From positions 1 through 31,051 of IMG/VR virus record IMGVR_UViG_3300018412_000032: DNA of 31,051 nt, one strand, 5' to 3'. How positions within the stretch are numbered: the first letter of the stretch is position 1; every line of letters begins with the position of its first letter. The translations under genes and the position numbers were made by a program. The DNA is from a virus. Below the pieces are notes generated by a model. That model was not told the DNA's origin. It saw only the letters and a program-made list of their open reading frames with translations, and did not search any database. Of this stretch, positions 14,583 through 22,892 are shown piece by piece.

Positions 14583-15296
14583 TTAGACAAGTTTTCTCTT
14601 GTATCTCTGGATCACATCATACTCCCTGCTGTCTATATATGGTTCCAGCTCCTCCGGTATCTCGTTCGCGTCCAGCCTTATCCATAAATAATTCATATAA
14701 GATTTCTTGTTTCCATTACAAGCAGCATAAATGTTCTGCCACTTCCACTCATGGTTATAATGTAAAGCCTGCTGGACACTTCTCCACACATTGATGATCT
14801 GCCCATCTCTTGTCAACTGCAAGAATATGCTACGCCTTGTGTCAGATACTTTATGCCTCATCTGCTCTTTCAAAGCATCATCTTCCCAGAGTTTGCTTGA
14901 AGCCTTGCTTATAGCATCTCTATGAGCTTGACTGATTTCCCTAGCACGTAACTTCCTTCTTGTTTCCTCGTGAACTATCATCCCTGTTGAGGAGTCCATC
15001 CTGAGGTTATATCCATATTTCCTGTCAGTCGAGTGCAACTTCTCCATCCAGTGAAGCTCCCTCTCAGAGATCAGTCTTTCATCAACACTTTCAAATGTCT
15101 CTAGGAAGATGAGTGCAAAGGACTCCTCATCATATTTCTTAAAGGCGTTGTAAAGGTGTGGATTGCAGTCTTTATGCCTTTCTTCCTTCCTTAGATGACA
15201 TAAGTGATGTATCCACCGCTTCTCTGCGTTTATAGATTTCCCAACGTAAATCTTCCAGTTGTGTGTATTCACAATTCCATAGATAGCTATCGTCAT
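14583..15296 (-). CDS. GIY-YIG homing endonuclease
   Basis: 237 aa. The N-terminal nuclease has IYGIVN (4-9) then KIYVGKS (14-20), the conserved Arg in EKRW, and the metal-binding Glu in ERELHWMEKL (about 79-88). Following segments resemble NUMOD modules: a Lys/Ser-rich repeat near 110-145 and DGQIINVWRSVQQAL near 165-179, used for DNA recognition in I-TevI relatives. The ATG at 15296 overlaps the polymerase TGA by one base with GGAG 8 bases upstream; a longer frame to 15326 lacks such support. It sits directly after the polymerase gene, its probable homing locus. Confidence 0.9.
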   Translation of the reverse strand: MTIAIYGIVNTHNWKIYVGKSINAEKRWIHHLCHLRKEERHKDCNPHLYNAFKKYDEESFALIFLETFESVDERLISERELHWMEKLHSTDRKYGYNLRMDSSTGMIVHEETRRKLRAREISQAHRDAISKASSKLWEDDALKEQMRHKVSDTRRSIFLQLTRDGQIINVWRSVQQALHYNHEWKWQNIYAACNGNKKSYMNYLWIRLDANEIPEELEPYIDSREYDVIQRYKRKLV

Positions 15297-17407
15297 CAGT
15301 GGATCTCCAGCCAGTTGTATCCGCATTGGGCAGTACCTGTAACTAGGACATCTAGGCCAAGACGTTTGGACGCTTCGCCATACATATCTGTCATAAGTTT
15401 CATACCGATTTCCTTTTCTTCCAAAGGAAACTCCGCAGTTAATTCGTCGTGAATTGACAGTATCTGATGACCTTTCAGCTTCATCCGGTTCATCTCAAAG
15501 TTCAGCCAGCAAACTGCCTCCTGTTGTACTTGTGCCTCTGACCCCATAAGGAGGTAGTTCAGAAGTTTGTGTTCAGACATACAGTACACCCAAGTGCCAC
15601 CTGCGACCTCTATAAAACCACCTCTTCCATAAGAGTTCTCCTTGAACTGCTTGCGCAAGCGTTCTTGGAGCCTGCCCATTGCTGGGAGCTTTTCAGTGAA
15701 GCTTTCTTTTATACGCTTTCCATCGGATGCTGTCTTGAATTTAAGTGTCGTAGCAAGCTTCTGATCTCCGGCACCGAACAAATATGCGTACACGCCATTT
15801 TTGCAATACTTCCTTGTGTCGGACAGGAACTTTATAAGATCCTTGTCCTGAGTCTGTCTTGCTTCCTCAACCATGCCCGGATCAATTACGCCAAAAGCAA
15901 TGCCGTTCATAGTGTGTGGGTCTGTCCCTACGTACCTGTGATCGTCATCAAACTCTGTTCCAGTCAACACTGCATTTGTGTATTCAGGGTCTCCCATGAA
16001 ATTTGCAAGCAATCGTAGTTGCGCTGAGTCCATGTCAACAGACACAAGTACCTTGCCCTTGTCTGCTACCCAAGACTTTCGCATCTGCGCTCCATACAGT
16101 GCTGCTGATGAAGGGCAATTTACGATATTTTTTTGGGCACCCCTGCCCGTTGAAGTTGACCACGCCATACATCCAGAACTGATCCTTCCATCAATACGTA
16201 ATTGGTTAATCCAGCCCTTGCTATCGTCCTTTTCGTTCTCAAATGTCCTGCGTCTGTGCGTGTACGTGTTATACTCCGCAATCATCCTACCAAGCTCACC
16301 ATCAATACTATCAAAACTATCCTCAGTCAGCTTTGGTGACTTCGGTATTAGATTACCCCGCTCGTCCCTTTCAAACTTACCCTCAGAATCTTTCTGATAG
16401 TTCCATTGTGTAGGCTTCCACCCGACACTCAACAGGTAGTCTTTGATGACAGCGTGTTGCGACATCGTTGCATCTTCATAGTAGACTTTTGTGTAAGGCC
16501 CTTCGACAAGTGTCCCGCTTGATAGTGGGTCTTGGTCTATATCAAAATGCGAAGCTGTGTGCTTGTCATATTTACCATTTTTTAAGAAGATCCTCGTTGT
16601 TGGTAAGTATGCAGGCTTGGCGACTTTCCCATTCTCGTCATATCTTGTTGAAGGAACCCTCTTAAACACGTCTGGCATCTTAGCTTGTACGTCTTCCCAA
16701 GTACATTTTTGGGATTTCACTTTTAGTTGCTTCGGTAGTAATGGTTCGATCTTAGATCGCAAGTCTTCCAGCAACCCGTCCAGCTCCATTACACAAGCCA
16801 TCATGTGCTCGACATCTCCCTTTGTCCCGTACAACTCCTGCTTGGTGTACCAGTAAGACGTTGCTTGTGTCCTACGAATCTGATTTTTAAAATCCAAGCC
16901 TATCTTGGCTGCTTCGTTGTCAAGAAACTTCAACGTCCTGCTGTTGATCTCTATGTCAACAAGAACACGATTGAGTTTATCTTCGTCCCAATACGTCCAA
17001 TCCTCGATAGGAGGCTTCGGATATTTGAACAGAAGTCCGTAATACTCCAGTCCGTGATTTCCTTTAGTCCCTTTCAGTTTAGGACGGTCATACACTTGGC
17101 ACTTGCTCTGTATAAAAGTGTCCCAGCACTTGCTGAACGGGACAGTGTTTCTATTCCACAGTTCAGGAAAGAACTTCTCAAGCACATGGTAGTCGTAACC
17201 CATGATGTTATGTGCAACGATTTTATCGTAGCTCTTTAAAAATCGTACACCGTCAGCAAGTGTTCCACTGACAGGGAACTCCTTGCATTTTTCGTGGGTG
17301 AATACGTACCTCTCACCTGTTTGCTGGTCTTGTGCTGCAATGACCCAAATTTTTGTTATCTTATCAAGAAGTCCGTTGGCCTCAATATCGAATACAACTG
17401 TTTTCAT
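15296..17407 (-). CDS. DNA polymerase, family A, T7 gp5-like
   Basis: Replicative polymerase, 703 aa, close in length to T7 gp5 (704). The N-terminal 3'-5' proofreading domain opens with FDIEANG (Asp 6, Glu 8). Polymerase motif A is SVDMDSAQLRLLANF; motif B, in the O-helix, reads KNGVYAYLFGAGD and keeps Tyr where T7 has Tyr 526; motif C is SIHDELTAEF near the C-terminus. All catalytic acids are present. GGAG lies 5 bases before the ATG. It is read just after the primase-helicase gene. Whether it needs host thioredoxin, as in T7, cannot be judged by eye. Confidence 0.96.
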   Translation of the reverse strand: MKTVVFDIEANGLLDKITKIWVIAAQDQQTGERYVFTHEKCKEFPVSGTLADGVRFLKSYDKIVAHNIMGYDYHVLEKFFPELWNRNTVPFSKCWDTFIQSKCQVYDRPKLKGTKGNHGLEYYGLLFKYPKPPIEDWTYWDEDKLNRVLVDIEINSRTLKFLDNEAAKIGLDFKNQIRRTQATSYWYTKQELYGTKGDVEHMMACVMELDGLLEDLRSKIEPLLPKQLKVKSQKCTWEDVQAKMPDVFKRVPSTRYDENGKVAKPAYLPTTRIFLKNGKYDKHTASHFDIDQDPLSSGTLVEGPYTKVYYEDATMSQHAVIKDYLLSVGWKPTQWNYQKDSEGKFERDERGNLIPKSPKLTEDSFDSIDGELGRMIAEYNTYTHRRRTFENEKDDSKGWINQLRIDGRISSGCMAWSTSTGRGAQKNIVNCPSSAALYGAQMRKSWVADKGKVLVSVDMDSAQLRLLANFMGDPEYTNAVLTGTEFDDDHRYVGTDPHTMNGIAFGVIDPGMVEEARQTQDKDLIKFLSDTRKYCKNGVYAYLFGAGDQKLATTLKFKTASDGKRIKESFTEKLPAMGRLQERLRKQFKENSYGRGGFIEVAGGTWVYCMSEHKLLNYLLMGSEAQVQQEAVCWLNFEMNRMKLKGHQILSIHDELTAEFPLEEKEIGMKLMTDMYGEASKRLGLDVLVTGTAQCGYNWLEIH

Positions 17408-17462
17408 ATGTTCTCCGTCATCAATATATCATTTGAATGCGTAGAGACAGTGTTTACAAGTC

Positions 17463-19340
17463 TTAATACATCTCTTGCAATACCGCATCTTCCTTGGTAT
17501 TCATCAGAAAATCATCTTCTTCAAAATCCAACTTGGGATTATCCCCGATTGCTGTTTTAATGTCAAGTTCCTCCAGTGTCTCATAAGGGTCTACTGTTGA
17601 GTATAGATGAGTTGTATCCACATCATATCGCAACCAACCTGCATTACCAGTAGTGCCTGTTCTGCGACACTTCACCAACTGAATCTTAGTAGAATTCCTA
17701 ACCGATGCAGAATCGTGCATTTTATCTCGACTCAACAGAATCGTATTGAAAGCAATCTGGTTAATGCTACTGCTGCCCATCAAATGATACTCTGATACAT
17801 TGTGTGCGTTATCACCTTCTGGTTTACGCATGTGACTCACAAGGATTACACAAGTTTCAGTCTGTTTTGCAAACTTGAGAATCGTGTCCATAAACTCAAT
17901 AATAGCCCCATTGTCAGAACTATTCACAGCACACTGTAACGGATCAAGAATAATTACATCGCAATTCTCGACCTTAGCTAAGTAGTTGAGTTTGTCAAAG
18001 ATTTTCTCATTAGTAAGACTGCCCAAATGTTCGACATACACAAACTTGTCTCGCTTAACCATTGAATCAAAGAATCGTTTCTTCAATCCGGTCATGTCAA
18101 TAGTTGAACGATCCACTTTGCGTAGATTAATACTAGCGTCCAAAGAAAGTAAGTCGCGCACAACCTCTCGCTTTGTAGTCTCTAGGTACATTGCACCAAC
18201 CTTAAATGGTGTGTTCTCCATGATGTTATACGCAATGTTATTAATCATTGTACTCTTGCCGATGCTCGTCAAAGCACCGATCACAGTAACCTCCCCTCGC
18301 TCCATGCCACCACCCATCATATCATTGAGCGTTGACCAGCTATCAGGGAATGGAATCTTTACGTTACTATCTTCGTTTTCAAAGTCATCCCACATCTGAC
18401 TAAGATGTAGTACATCCACTGGTGAATACTGTTCTGCACCCCAGAATGCTTTGACAATCTCATTAAATTCACCTCGACTAGAGTGTTCACAAGCATCTTT
18501 TCGTGAATATTGAGCAATCTTAGCTTGGCCTGCAAATAGAATCTTGGCAACCTTTTCAGCACCCTCTTTACCTGCCTTATCATTATCGTACATGATAATT
18601 ACATTTTCAAAACTGGTGATGAAATCGTAGTTATTCTTAATCTGTTTTAGTGCGGATTCACCAACTGTCGTACTTACTACAGGTGTGATGAACTTCTTCA
18701 ACACCATTCGACCGTCTTTCTTTTCCACATTCATTGCTGTGAAGATTGCTTGAGCATCTTCCTCGCCAGATGCTAGGACAATATACTTACCACCTTTGGT
18801 GAATTTACTTTGCCCAAATAGCTCACAATCACTCTTGACCATACCAATCGGGTAAAATGGCGGCTTGTCTACCTTCTCCCCATTATTTTTTGCCTGCTTA
18901 ACCCCATCGTCTCTGGTGTGCCAACCAACCAATTCACCGTCCTTTGTTGAAGGATAATAACGATGTGATACATTGCCATCTTCATCAAACCTAGTGCGTA
19001 CATCATAGAATTCGGACACCACTGCCGGAATCCTACGTTCCTTCCATCCTCGAATTTCAAGATTTAAAATATCATCCACTTTACGCCGTACCTCCTGAGT
19101 CATAATAAAAGGTTTACCTGATGACTTTGTAGCAAAATCAACTAGGATCTCACCTTCCTCATCAATCACGCCTAAACTAACCAATTCTTTCATTCCGATG
19201 AAGCCACATTCGCTCCAACAATGACCATCAATCACCTTCTTGTCGTCAATCACTTTCTCATATAATGAAAGTGAATCACTTGAACCATGTTTCGGACAAG
19301 CTACATGTCCCAGTAGACTACCTTCAACCATCTCCCCCAT
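17463..19340 (-). CDS. bifunctional DNA primase-helicase, T7 gp4-like
   Basis: 625 aa, hexameric fork helicase fused to a primase. N-terminal zinc motif: Cys 15, His 18, Cys 41, Cys 45 (CPKH...CWSEC), slightly different from the four-Cys type of T7. The TOPRIM primase core has SGEEDA (191-196) and YDNDKAG (251-257). The RecA-like helicase has Walker A GALTSIGKST (355-364), Walker B VIILDP (462-467) and VSHMRKP (501-507). GGAGGG lies 6 bases before the ATG. It should act with the polymerase, SSB and exonuclease of this block. Confidence 0.95.
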   Translation of the reverse strand: MGEMVEGSLLGHVACPKHGSSDSLSLYEKVIDDKKVIDGHCWSECGFIGMKELVSLGVIDEEGEILVDFATKSSGKPFIMTQEVRRKVDDILNLEIRGWKERRIPAVVSEFYDVRTRFDEDGNVSHRYYPSTKDGELVGWHTRDDGVKQAKNNGEKVDKPPFYPIGMVKSDCELFGQSKFTKGGKYIVLASGEEDAQAIFTAMNVEKKDGRMVLKKFITPVVSTTVGESALKQIKNNYDFITSFENVIIMYDNDKAGKEGAEKVAKILFAGQAKIAQYSRKDACEHSSRGEFNEIVKAFWGAEQYSPVDVLHLSQMWDDFENEDSNVKIPFPDSWSTLNDMMGGGMERGEVTVIGALTSIGKSTMINNIAYNIMENTPFKVGAMYLETTKREVVRDLLSLDASINLRKVDRSTIDMTGLKKRFFDSMVKRDKFVYVEHLGSLTNEKIFDKLNYLAKVENCDVIILDPLQCAVNSSDNGAIIEFMDTILKFAKQTETCVILVSHMRKPEGDNAHNVSEYHLMGSSSINQIAFNTILLSRDKMHDSASVRNSTKIQLVKCRRTGTTGNAGWLRYDVDTTHLYSTVDPYETLEELDIKTAIGDNPKLDFEEDDFLMNTKEDAVLQEMY

Positions 19341-19360
19341 ACAATACCCTCCAAATCAAT

Positions 19361-19382
19361 CTGGGGCCATCTCTGGCCCCTA
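19361..19382 (-). terminator. hairpin upstream of the primase-helicase gene
   Basis: Perfect 7-bp GC-rich stem GGGGCCA/TGGCCCC (19363-19369 with 19374-19380) and a four-base loop. On the minus strand it is followed by AGATTGATTT, a weak T tract. It may attenuate or protect message ends; a full terminator is uncertain. Confidence 0.45.
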
Positions 19383-19386
19383 AATC

Positions 19387-19566
19387 TTAGCCCAAATAAT
19401 ACTCAACCGGATCATTCAGCACAATCATACACGCCTTACCCTTCTTGTCCAACCACTTCCATGTAATACTATTCTCTTTCCCATTCCATTTAGGTGTACG
19501 ATCCAAAGCCGCTGTCACATTATCCTCATAGAATTTGTCGAATTGTTCTTTGCTGACACGTTTCAT
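19387..19566 (-). CDS. hypothetical protein, 59 aa
   Basis: Short gene read from sequence. ATG at 19566 overlaps the ClpP-like stop (ATGA), and the frame runs 59 codons to TAA at 19387. The product begins MKRVSKEQFDKFYEDN, has a WKWLDKKGKACMIVLND stretch and ends VEYYLG, a plausible small mixed alpha/beta protein. Translational coupling supports it; function unknown. Confidence 0.7.
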   Translation of the reverse strand: MKRVSKEQFDKFYEDNVTAALDRTPKWNGKENSITWKWLDKKGKACMIVLNDPVEYYLG

Positions 19567-20486
19567 GCACCATCCTCAACCAGCTCCAATTCCTCTGTCT
19601 CATAATACCAACCAGATTGTAGGCAGTGACTCTCCCCATCAATATAAGTGATGTAATCTTCATGTCCAATCTCATCCTCGCCACCACATGCGTTCGAGAT
19701 GACACGAACATGATCACCTACCTTGAATTTATGCTTGTTGTTACAGGTACAACTCACACACCGATTGTTCAGACCAGACCCTAGCTGGTATTCGTGACCA
19801 GACGTATCCTCAGAACACTCTACAGAACCCTCTACATCAAACTCGTCACAACACTCTAGTTCAGCCTCAATAAACGCCTCAGCCTGTTCGTCTGCTTCTT
19901 TCTGCATACGTTCGTTACGGGCTTCCACCATCTTTTCAAGACGTTCTTCAATCTGTTCTGCATTGAGCCAGAAGTCCTTGCCATCTAGCACACGATCAAT
20001 CTCATCATCGGTCAAAAAGTCTTGGTAAACATCCTTGTAGAAGAACTCAAGCCAGTCTCGGAAGTGGTCAGCCTGTGCAAAATTCTCACTCATTTTCCCG
20101 ATGAAGCCACCTGATGCGGCATGTACCAACATCGTAGCATACGGACTCACACTGAATGAATGACACTTGAGAAAGATCATACTAGCCGCACTGTGAGCGC
20201 AACCACTGATGTGACCATGCACATATCCATCTGTACCAGTGATGGCTGAACAAAACTCTACGGCTGTATCTAGTGCTCCACCATTGTTGTTCAGAACAAT
20301 GGTGACTGAATCATTCTCACCCAGATCCTCAATGATGTTTAGCTCGTGTGTGTAATTGACAGGGGTGTCTACATCATCGTTGAGACGAATCTTGTAGGAA
20401 TTAACCTGCATTGATTGGTGCTGTACTCGATTGATTCCACCAGAAGCCAGCAGAATACCTTCCATTTCCATATTAGCCTTAGTCAT
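19563..20486 (-). CDS. ClpP-like serine protease with Cys-rich and SH3-like C-terminal extension
   Basis: 307 aa. Residues 1-190 match the ClpP/crotonase fold: NNNGG (66-70), nucleophile Ser 99 in GCAHSAAS, His 122 in MLVHAASGG and probable Asp 171 in GKDFWLNAEQ. The triad is complete. The remaining 115 residues are unusual: an acidic helix, a Cys-rich segment (about nine Cys, including CVSCTC) and a KFKVGDHVRVIS segment resembling an SH3/KOW-like barrel. Phage ClpP homologues often process capsids, but no capsid gene is near, so a role in host takeover or protein turnover is as likely. ATG at 20486 has AGGAGG 7 bases upstream; a longer frame to 20528 lacks one. Confidence 0.88.
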   Translation of the reverse strand: MTKANMEMEGILLASGGINRVQHQSMQVNSYKIRLNDDVDTPVNYTHELNIIEDLGENDSVTIVLNNNGGALDTAVEFCSAITGTDGYVHGHISGCAHSAASMIFLKCHSFSVSPYATMLVHAASGGFIGKMSENFAQADHFRDWLEFFYKDVYQDFLTDDEIDRVLDGKDFWLNAEQIEERLEKMVEARNERMQKEADEQAEAFIEAELECCDEFDVEGSVECSEDTSGHEYQLGSGLNNRCVSCTCNNKHKFKVGDHVRVISNACGGEDEIGHEDYITYIDGESHCLQSGWYYETEELELVEDGA

Positions 20487-20511
20487 ACTCTTTCCTCCTA
20501 CGTTGATTGAA

Positions 20512-20796
20512 TTATTCACCAATATCACTAATCACAATATCACATCCCACCACCTTACCAGCCTTCTTGACCAGCTTCGGATGATAACTATACCGATAAC
20601 TCTTGCCAATATCAACCTTATCCAGATCAATGTTATCCTTCTCTGTCTGATCCAGATCATTCCACCAATCAACCGCCTCGCACATGTCAACGAACAACTT
20701 AGCTGATTCTGGAGATGGGAACTTGACTGGCTTACTGTACTTGACAGACTCTTGGCTAATATAACCTTCTTCTACTGCTGTAATTTCGTATGACAT
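20512..20796 (-). CDS. hypothetical protein, 94 aa
   Basis: Unrecognised acidic protein, with FPSPESAKLFVDMCEAVDWW near the middle and a Lys/Gly-rich strand pair at the end (KLVKKAGKVVGCDIVIS). No membrane segment. It follows the SleB-type gene by one base and precedes the ClpP-like protease, consistent with co-translation. Function unknown. Confidence 0.75.
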   Translation of the reverse strand: MSYEITAVEEGYISQESVKYSKPVKFPSPESAKLFVDMCEAVDWWNDLDQTEKDNIDLDKVDIGKSYRYSYHPKLVKKAGKVVGCDIVISDIGE

Positions 20797-20797
20797 A

Positions 20798-21274
20798 TCA
20801 GTATTTCTCCTTCATAAATGAATGTTCGCCTATCATAGCAACAACATTCATTCGCTGCAACCATTTCGGCCTACGTTCCAACTTGCTTTCATTCACATAC
20901 CACTTAGCCCCGTTGGTGTAATCAGCAATATACCCGTTCTGAACATCCAATGCAACCCTCACAGACCACCATAAAGCATCAGCATCTGGGACAGACATGT
21001 TGCTAAGATGTGTCTTCGGTTGACCATTGTTACGATAGCTGTATTGATACGGCTGAGACAGCACCTTGCAATACGTATCAGGGAAGCGAACACTCTCGAC
21101 ACGATTCTTAGCCACAAGAGCTACAGCATATTGTCCTGCCAGTGGTTCTCCTCTAGACTCGTGATAAACCATCTCAGCCAAGCACAACACCTCACCAAGA
21201 GGCTCTGTAGGACTGTGTGGATAGGATGATAGTGCCTGAGCTATCACTACAGATGCGATTGTGTTTGTTAGCAT
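20798..21274 (-). CDS. SleB-type cell wall hydrolase, possible endolysin
   Basis: 158-aa protein of the SleB/CwlJ-like hydrolase family. VYHESRGEPLAGQYAVALVA (about 36-55) carries the catalytic-type Glu, followed by KNRVES and FPDTYCKVLSQPYQYSY, all typical of the family. The N-terminus (IASVVIAQALSS, residues 6-17) is weakly hydrophobic and rich in Ala and Ser. That could be a signal-anchor-release segment, although no positive charge precedes it. Its place at the promoter-proximal end of the replication block is unusual for a lysis gene. AAGGA lies 8 bases before the ATG. Confidence 0.85.
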   Translation of the reverse strand: MLTNTIASVVIAQALSSYPHSPTEPLGEVLCLAEMVYHESRGEPLAGQYAVALVAKNRVESVRFPDTYCKVLSQPYQYSYRNNGQPKTHLSNMSVPDADALWWSVRVALDVQNGYIADYTNGAKWYVNESKLERRPKWLQRMNVVAMIGEHSFMKEKY

Positions 21275-21327
21275 ATTTGTGTCCTTTTAATTACGGTCGC
21301 ATAATATATAGATGGATGTAATCCAGA

Positions 21328-21825
21328 TTATCTGGACAAGAGTATAGCATCTAGATCATCTTCGTCAAAGTAATCATCGCACATTGCTGACACAGCCACT
21401 TTATCTCGCTCAATAAATTCAAGGGCCAGTTCACACGCTTGCAGATACCTGCGTGATTGTCTCTCCTCAATGTCTAGGAACCAAGAAACTTTGCTTGCAG
21501 TGATCTCGTCAAACTTACCTAACAGGTATACAAGTTTACGTAGTGACAAAGGCCTTTGCTCACCGTCCTTTCGATACCAATTCACACGACACACTCCAAC
21601 AAGGATGTTCTCAACTCTTGGATCTAGACTAGATATAGACCTATTACCAAAGCTTACAAAATAATCACGGTATTTGTTTATGATCACTTTTGGCTTACGC
21701 CCTTTGCAAGACACCTTATCTACATTATCAGGATATTCTTCTCCAGAGAAACGCATCTTCAATTTAGTCTTTTCAGACATTGTGCTCATCTTACTCAACG
21801 GAAGAATCTCTTTAGACCAGCTCAT
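21328..21825 (-). CDS. hypothetical protein with possible winged-helix region, 165 aa
   Basis: Unrecognised. The first 55 residues are basic and Ser-rich. The segment SLRKLVYLLGKFDEITASKV and the following WFLDIEERQSRRYLQ look like a helix-turn-helix (about 93-130). The tail is acidic (DDYFDEDDLDAILL). Being the second gene from the divergent control region, it is a reasonable candidate regulator or origin-binding protein, by position and helix pattern only. GAGGAG lies 8 bases before the ATG; TAATG overlap with the upstream gene. Confidence 0.72.
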   Translation of the reverse strand: MSWSKEILPLSKMSTMSEKTKLKMRFSGEEYPDNVDKVSCKGRKPKVIINKYRDYFVSFGNRSISSLDPRVENILVGVCRVNWYRKDGEQRPLSLRKLVYLLGKFDEITASKVSWFLDIEERQSRRYLQACELALEFIERDKVAVSAMCDDYFDEDDLDAILLSR

Positions 21826-22061
21826 TACACACTCTCCTCTCGTTTCAAGTTAGCCCACATTACATCATACACTCTGATTGATTGCAACATCCAATTCAGA
21901 ATGTCTTGCTCATACACTGACAAAGATTTCTCTGTCAGACGGTAGTAGTGGATGGCAGCAGCACTAGCCTTGTCTAACATACCACCAGCATCTTGCCAAG
22001 CATCCATCTCAGCGTTAGCTGGAATCCCTCCTACCCAATGTTGTATTTTGTGTTGTTCCAT
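21825..22061 (-). CDS. hypothetical protein, 78 aa, first gene of the minus-strand block
   Basis: Small protein beginning MEQHKIQHWVGGIPANAEM; the rest is helical (GMLDKASAAAIHYYRLTEK, then YEQDILNWMLQS). The frame extends to a GTG at 22088, but that codon lies within the promoter, while the ATG at 22061 has AGGAG 6 bases upstream. It is the first gene transcribed leftward from the control region. Function unknown. Confidence 0.75.
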   Translation of the reverse strand: MEQHKIQHWVGGIPANAEMDAWQDAGGMLDKASAAAIHYYRLTEKSLSVYEQDILNWMLQSIRVYDVMWANLKREESV

Positions 22062-22088
22062 CCCGTTCTCCTGTTCGATGTCTGACAC

Positions 22089-22117
22089 AATGTAGCTGAT
22101 CGCGATTGATGAGTCAA
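22089..22117 (-). promoter_or_regulatory. leftward sigma70-like promoter
   Basis: On the minus strand, TTGACT (22117-22112), 17-base spacer, TACATT (22094-22089). It gives a leader of about 20 bases before the 78-aa gene and is the natural start of the replication transcript. Confidence 0.68.
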
Positions 22118-22149
22118 TGGTTGTTAGTCACAATTGTGTTCAGCCACCC

Positions 22150-22303
22150 AGTCTAGATATCTAGTCCAAACATCTAGTCTAGATATCTTATCTAGATATA
22201 TAGTATTTATAAGTATATTAATAATTAAATAATACTAGCTAATATATCTTGTTAAGAAGTCTAGTCTAGATATCTTATCTAGATGATCTAGTCTAGATAT
22301 CTT
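22150..22303. other. candidate replication origin: iterons around an AT-rich tract
   Basis: The motif GTCTAGATATCT occurs four times in the same orientation, at 22151, 22177, 22264 and 22291. The two inner copies belong to an exact 25-bp repeat (22173-22197 and 22260-22284). The two pairs bracket an almost pure A/T tract at about 22196-22256. Each repeat contains the palindromes AGATATCT and ATCTAGAT, so a dimeric protein could bind. Iterons beside an easily melted tract are the classic build of an initiator-controlled origin. A repressor operator array is the alternative. No initiator gene is identified; the 165-aa protein is only a positional candidate. Confidence 0.6.
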
Positions 22304-22368
22304 GACCAGATCGCCTAAGCGAAGCGTACATCTTCTGTGATAGTGTTGTCAATACCCTTTTCAAAGAT

Positions 22369-22392
22369 TCTTAACAAAATGTCTTGTTAAGA
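22369..22392. promoter_or_regulatory. inverted repeat, possible operator
   Basis: Perfect 8-bp arms TCTTAACA/TGTTAAGA separated by 8 bases. The half-site CTTGTTAAGA also occurs at 22249-22258, at the edge of the iteron region. It lies upstream of the rightward promoter and may bind a repressor. Confidence 0.45.
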
Positions 22393-22471
22393 TGTCGTAG
22401 CAAGCATCATATGTATATGTAAATACTTGTTATTACTAGTGATTCCTTGCTAGAGATGGTGTCATCCCTTG

Positions 22472-22506
22472 TGATCAGAGGTGTAGGCTTCGCCTGAATG
22501 TGATCA
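22472..22506. repeat. hairpin/cruciform-forming sequence
   Basis: TGATCA at both ends (22472-22477 and 22501-22506) with an inner AGGC-TTC-GCCT stem (22485-22495). It sits just upstream of the rightward -35 box; function not known. Confidence 0.45.
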
Positions 22507-22513
22507 AAATGTC

Positions 22514-22543
22514 TTGACACAACACCCCAGACAAGACTAATCT
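22514..22543 (+). promoter_or_regulatory. rightward sigma70-like promoter
   Basis: Consensus TTGACA (22514-22519), 18-base spacer, TAATCT (22538-22543, weak). It lies about 30 bases before the first plus-strand gene and opposes the leftward promoter across the control region. Confidence 0.55.
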
Positions 22544-22574
22544 AGTCAAAACATCCAAACAAGAGGGCTTAACC

Positions 22575-22892
22575 ATGATCGTAAACGTAACAGAAACATT
22601 CCGTGTGAACATTGACAACTATGGCAATCACCAACCAGAGTTCTTCAAACCATCTAGGCTGATTGAGAAAGGCAAGAATGCTGGTGAGATGTCTGAACCA
22701 AAGTGGGTGAGTGCTGGTAAGTATTACCGCAATGTCGCTCAGGCAATCTGGTGGGGGATTGAGAACGAGTATATCCCTGATGAACATGAACAGATCGTTG
22801 ACGGAAGTGTTAGTGTGAGATTCTACCTTGAGCGTCTTGAGGACAGAATTAATCAGCTACAGTCTCTGCTGAACACAACACAAGCGAAATAA
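22575..22892 (+). CDS. hypothetical protein, 105 aa, first gene of the plus-strand block
   Basis: Unrecognised. The N-terminal half is beta-like (MIVNVTETFRVNIDNYG), a WVSAGKYYRNVAQAIWWGIE segment follows at about 45-64, and the C-terminus is a probable coiled coil (FYLERLEDRINQLQSLL). AGAGGG lies upstream of the ATG. Immediately downstream of the rightward promoter, so probably early. The stop codon lies within the hairpin stem at 22890-22897. Confidence 0.75.
   Translation: MIVNVTETFRVNIDNYGNHQPEFFKPSRLIEKGKNAGEMSEPKWVSAGKYYRNVAQAIWWGIENEYIPDEHEQIVDGSVSVRFYLERLEDRINQLQSLLNTTQAK

Larger units (their letters stand above)
22062..22574. other. divergent intergenic control region (513 bp without genes)
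   Basis: Separates the leftward replication block from the rightward small-gene block. It holds the leftward promoter, the iteron/AT-rich array, an inverted repeat, a cruciform-type hairpin and the rightward promoter, all listed separately. No credible open frame was found inside. Confidence 0.8.

Noticed and set aside
21275-21327. Promoter before the SleB-type gene
   Set aside because: A TATATT box is present, but no -35 box at a workable distance was found.
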